DNA of 6,886 bases, taken from the NCBI GenBank assembly GCA_030642405.1, contig DAOWNV010000152.1, positions 1-6,886 of the forward strand, read 5' to 3'. Below the pieces are notes generated by a model that saw only the letters and a program-made list of their open reading frames with translations, was not told the origin of the DNA and ran no database searches. A program made the translations under genes and the position numbers. The stretch is from Desulfosarcina sp. GTDB taxonomy: Bacteria; Desulfobacterota; Desulfobacteria; Desulfobacterales; Desulfosarcinaceae. Shown in pieces: positions 5,870 through 6,886 of this stretch (its first letter is position 1; each line of letters begins with the position of its first letter).

Positions 5870-6736
5870 TCAACTCCCGGCATCACCCATGTGCAATCTG
5901 GCAGCGATCCGGCCCCGGTATTCGGTCTCTTTCTCAACATGGGACATATACCAGTTGGGATCGGGCCGCCAGTCCTGAGAAAGGCCCTTATGGTAAACGG
6001 AATACAGTCCTCTCTGCACCTTGGGAGAACCAATTCCCTTCAGACGTTCAAGATTACCGGGACTGATATCGTCTATTTTATCAACACTGGGACGTCGTTT
6101 TAAAGGAATGGCGCAGCCGCAATTGGGGCACCAAAGTTTCTTCTGGTCACCGAACTCATCCGGGGCTCGTTTCCACCAGCCTGGCTCAACAGGCCAGCCC
6201 CCGGGCCCATCAAAGAGCATATCCATTGCCGCAGCAACCTCACAGAAATAGGCACCTTTCGGTGTAATGGATGCTGACCACATGGACTGGACCCAACACT
6301 TATCAATATATTTCCACATCTCTTCACGGGCCGGAACCATTTCTTGTGAAGCCACCAGAATCGGCTGATGCAGAACCGTATCTACGGTATGATCATTGAG
6401 ATACAAATTGCCAAAGACACGATTAATGGTGCCGGCGCAGGTTGTCTTTTTCTCAGGTAGAGTAGACCAGAGGCCCCGCCGATCCTTGTTTGGGATACGC
6501 GCTTCCAGATACCGGGCCATCCATTCAAATTCAGGATGGAGCAGAGGTTCGCCCCCGATAATCCCTACCATGCCGGGAAAATCAATTAGCGAATCAACCG
6601 CTTTTTGAAACATACGCTTCTCCATGAAAAAGGACTTCTTGTGATGTCCACAGAACCGTGTGCAATTGGAACATTGGTTCATGCATCCATTGGTTATATC
6701 TATCTGGATAATTGCCATTTCATACAAAGGACGCAT
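5870..6736 (-). CDS. Radical SAM enzyme A with extra Cys/His-rich motifs
   Basis: From the ATG at 6736 the protein has 288 residues. IIQIDITNGC leads into the cluster ligands C18, C22 and C25 (CMNQCSNC), closely followed by TRFCGHHKK with C29, H31 and H32. GIIGGEPLLHPEF is at about 58-70. The usual middle of the barrel is short. The C-terminal half contains C147 and C165 (WSASITPKGAYFCEVAAAM, a C-x13-G-x3-C pattern like the first half of SPASM), then DMLFDGPGGWP, EPGWW, and a CPNCGC triplet at 203-208, which may bind an auxiliary cluster or a metal. The frame is open to an ATG at 6790, but that ATG has no Shine-Dalgarno sequence and lies inside the upstream gene; the ATG at 6736 begins seven bases after that gene's stop (6746-6744). 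An ATG at 6718 is also possible. As I recall it, the family has many members annotated only as radical SAM proteins; no reaction can be assigned. Confidence 0.88.
   Translation of the reverse strand: MRPLYEMAIIQIDITNGCMNQCSNCTRFCGHHKKSFFMEKRMFQKAVDSLIDFPGMVGIIGGEPLLHPEFEWMARYLEARIPNKDRRGLWSTLPEKKTTCAGTINRVFGNLYLNDHTVDTVLHQPILVASQEMVPAREEMWKYIDKCWVQSMWSASITPKGAYFCEVAAAMDMLFDGPGGWPVEPGWWKRAPDEFGDQKKLWCPNCGCAIPLKRRPSVDKIDDISPGNLERLKGIGSPKVQRGLYSVYHKGLSQDWRPDPNWYMSHVEKETEYRGRIAARLHMGDAGS
5874..5878 (-). promoter_or_regulatory. Ribosome binding site deciding the start of radical SAM enzyme B
   Basis: GGGAG on the minus strand, nine bases before the ATG at 5864 and inside the last codons of enzyme A. 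It touches the in-frame TTG at 5873, so it can serve only the ATG. Confidence 0.65.
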
Positions 6737-6743
6737 AATGGGT

Positions 6744-6886
6744 TTATTCAGGCAGAGGGTTACAATGGAATCCCTCCGGCCGCCTTTCATTCTGAGAAAA
6801 TTGTCTCATTTTTTTCAACGCCTTCTCCTCACTCGAATAAACCTGCTTTATCCCATCCCCCAATGCCTTTCCGATCTCACGAATAT
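6744..6886 (-). CDS. C-terminal fragment of an unrecognised upstream protein
   Basis: On the minus strand a frame entering at 6884 stays open for 46 codons to TAA at 6746-6744. It reads IREIGKALGDGIKQVY, then a charged helical run (SSEEKALKKMRQF) and a short polar tail ending NPLPE. The other two frames close early (TGA at 6880-6878 and TAA at 6850-6848). The stop lies seven bases before the start of radical SAM enzyme A, the spacing expected inside an operon, which supports it as a true gene end. Too little is visible to name a family. It overlaps the longer, disfavoured version of enzyme A. Confidence 0.6.
   Translation of the reverse strand, partial: IREIGKALGDGIKQVYSSEEKALKKMRQFSQNERRPEGFHCNPLPE

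Noticed and set aside
6734..6790. Upstream ATG at 6790 as the start of radical SAM enzyme A.
   Set aside because: It has no Shine-Dalgarno sequence, overlaps the upstream gene's coding end by about 47 bases, and the added residues show no domain features.

Overview
The window is a tightly packed piece of one minus-strand gene cluster. It holds six genes that are complete or nearly so, plus a fragment of a further gene at each edge. I see no tRNA, rRNA, CRISPR array or intact mobile element. The content points to synthesis of a surface glycan (LPS O-antigen, capsule or protein glycan) in an anaerobic or microaerobic Gram-negative bacterium. Three iron-sulfur radical SAM enzymes in a row favour an anaerobe, and a Desulfobacterota-like host is my guess. 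G+C is about 50-57% in hand-counted lines of the radical SAM and cytidylyltransferase genes and about 40% in the methyltransferase gene. The host assignment is inference only.

Layout in the direction of transcription (right to left): (1) 6886-6744, C-terminal tail of an unrecognised protein. (2) 6736-5870, radical SAM enzyme A. (3) 5864-4842, radical SAM enzyme B. (4) 4845-3646, radical SAM enzyme C. (5) An 82-bp gap, then 3563-2517, an AT-rich class I methyltransferase with a Rossmann-like C-terminal part. (6) A 111-bp gap, then 2405-1332, a family 2 glycosyltransferase. (7) 1159-437, a CMP-sugar synthetase of the NeuA type, possibly with an N-terminal extension. (8) 440-1, the N-terminal 146 residues of a protein that may be a diverged cytidylyltransferase. 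Genes B/C and 7/8 overlap by four bases (ATGA). The tail/A and A/B spacings are 7 and 5 bases. All of this fits an operon that continues past both ends of the window.

As a working model, the NeuA-type enzyme charges an acidic sugar (a nonulosonic acid, Kdo or a relative) with CMP, and the GT2 enzyme transfers a sugar. The methyltransferase and the three radical SAM enzymes would make or decorate an unusual sugar or other substituent. The three radical SAM proteins are clearly different from one another: their cysteine patterns outside the core CxxxCxxC all differ. They are therefore not simple duplicates and probably catalyse different steps. This triple radical SAM block tied to a glycan locus is the most interesting part of the window. 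The substrates cannot be read from the sequence.
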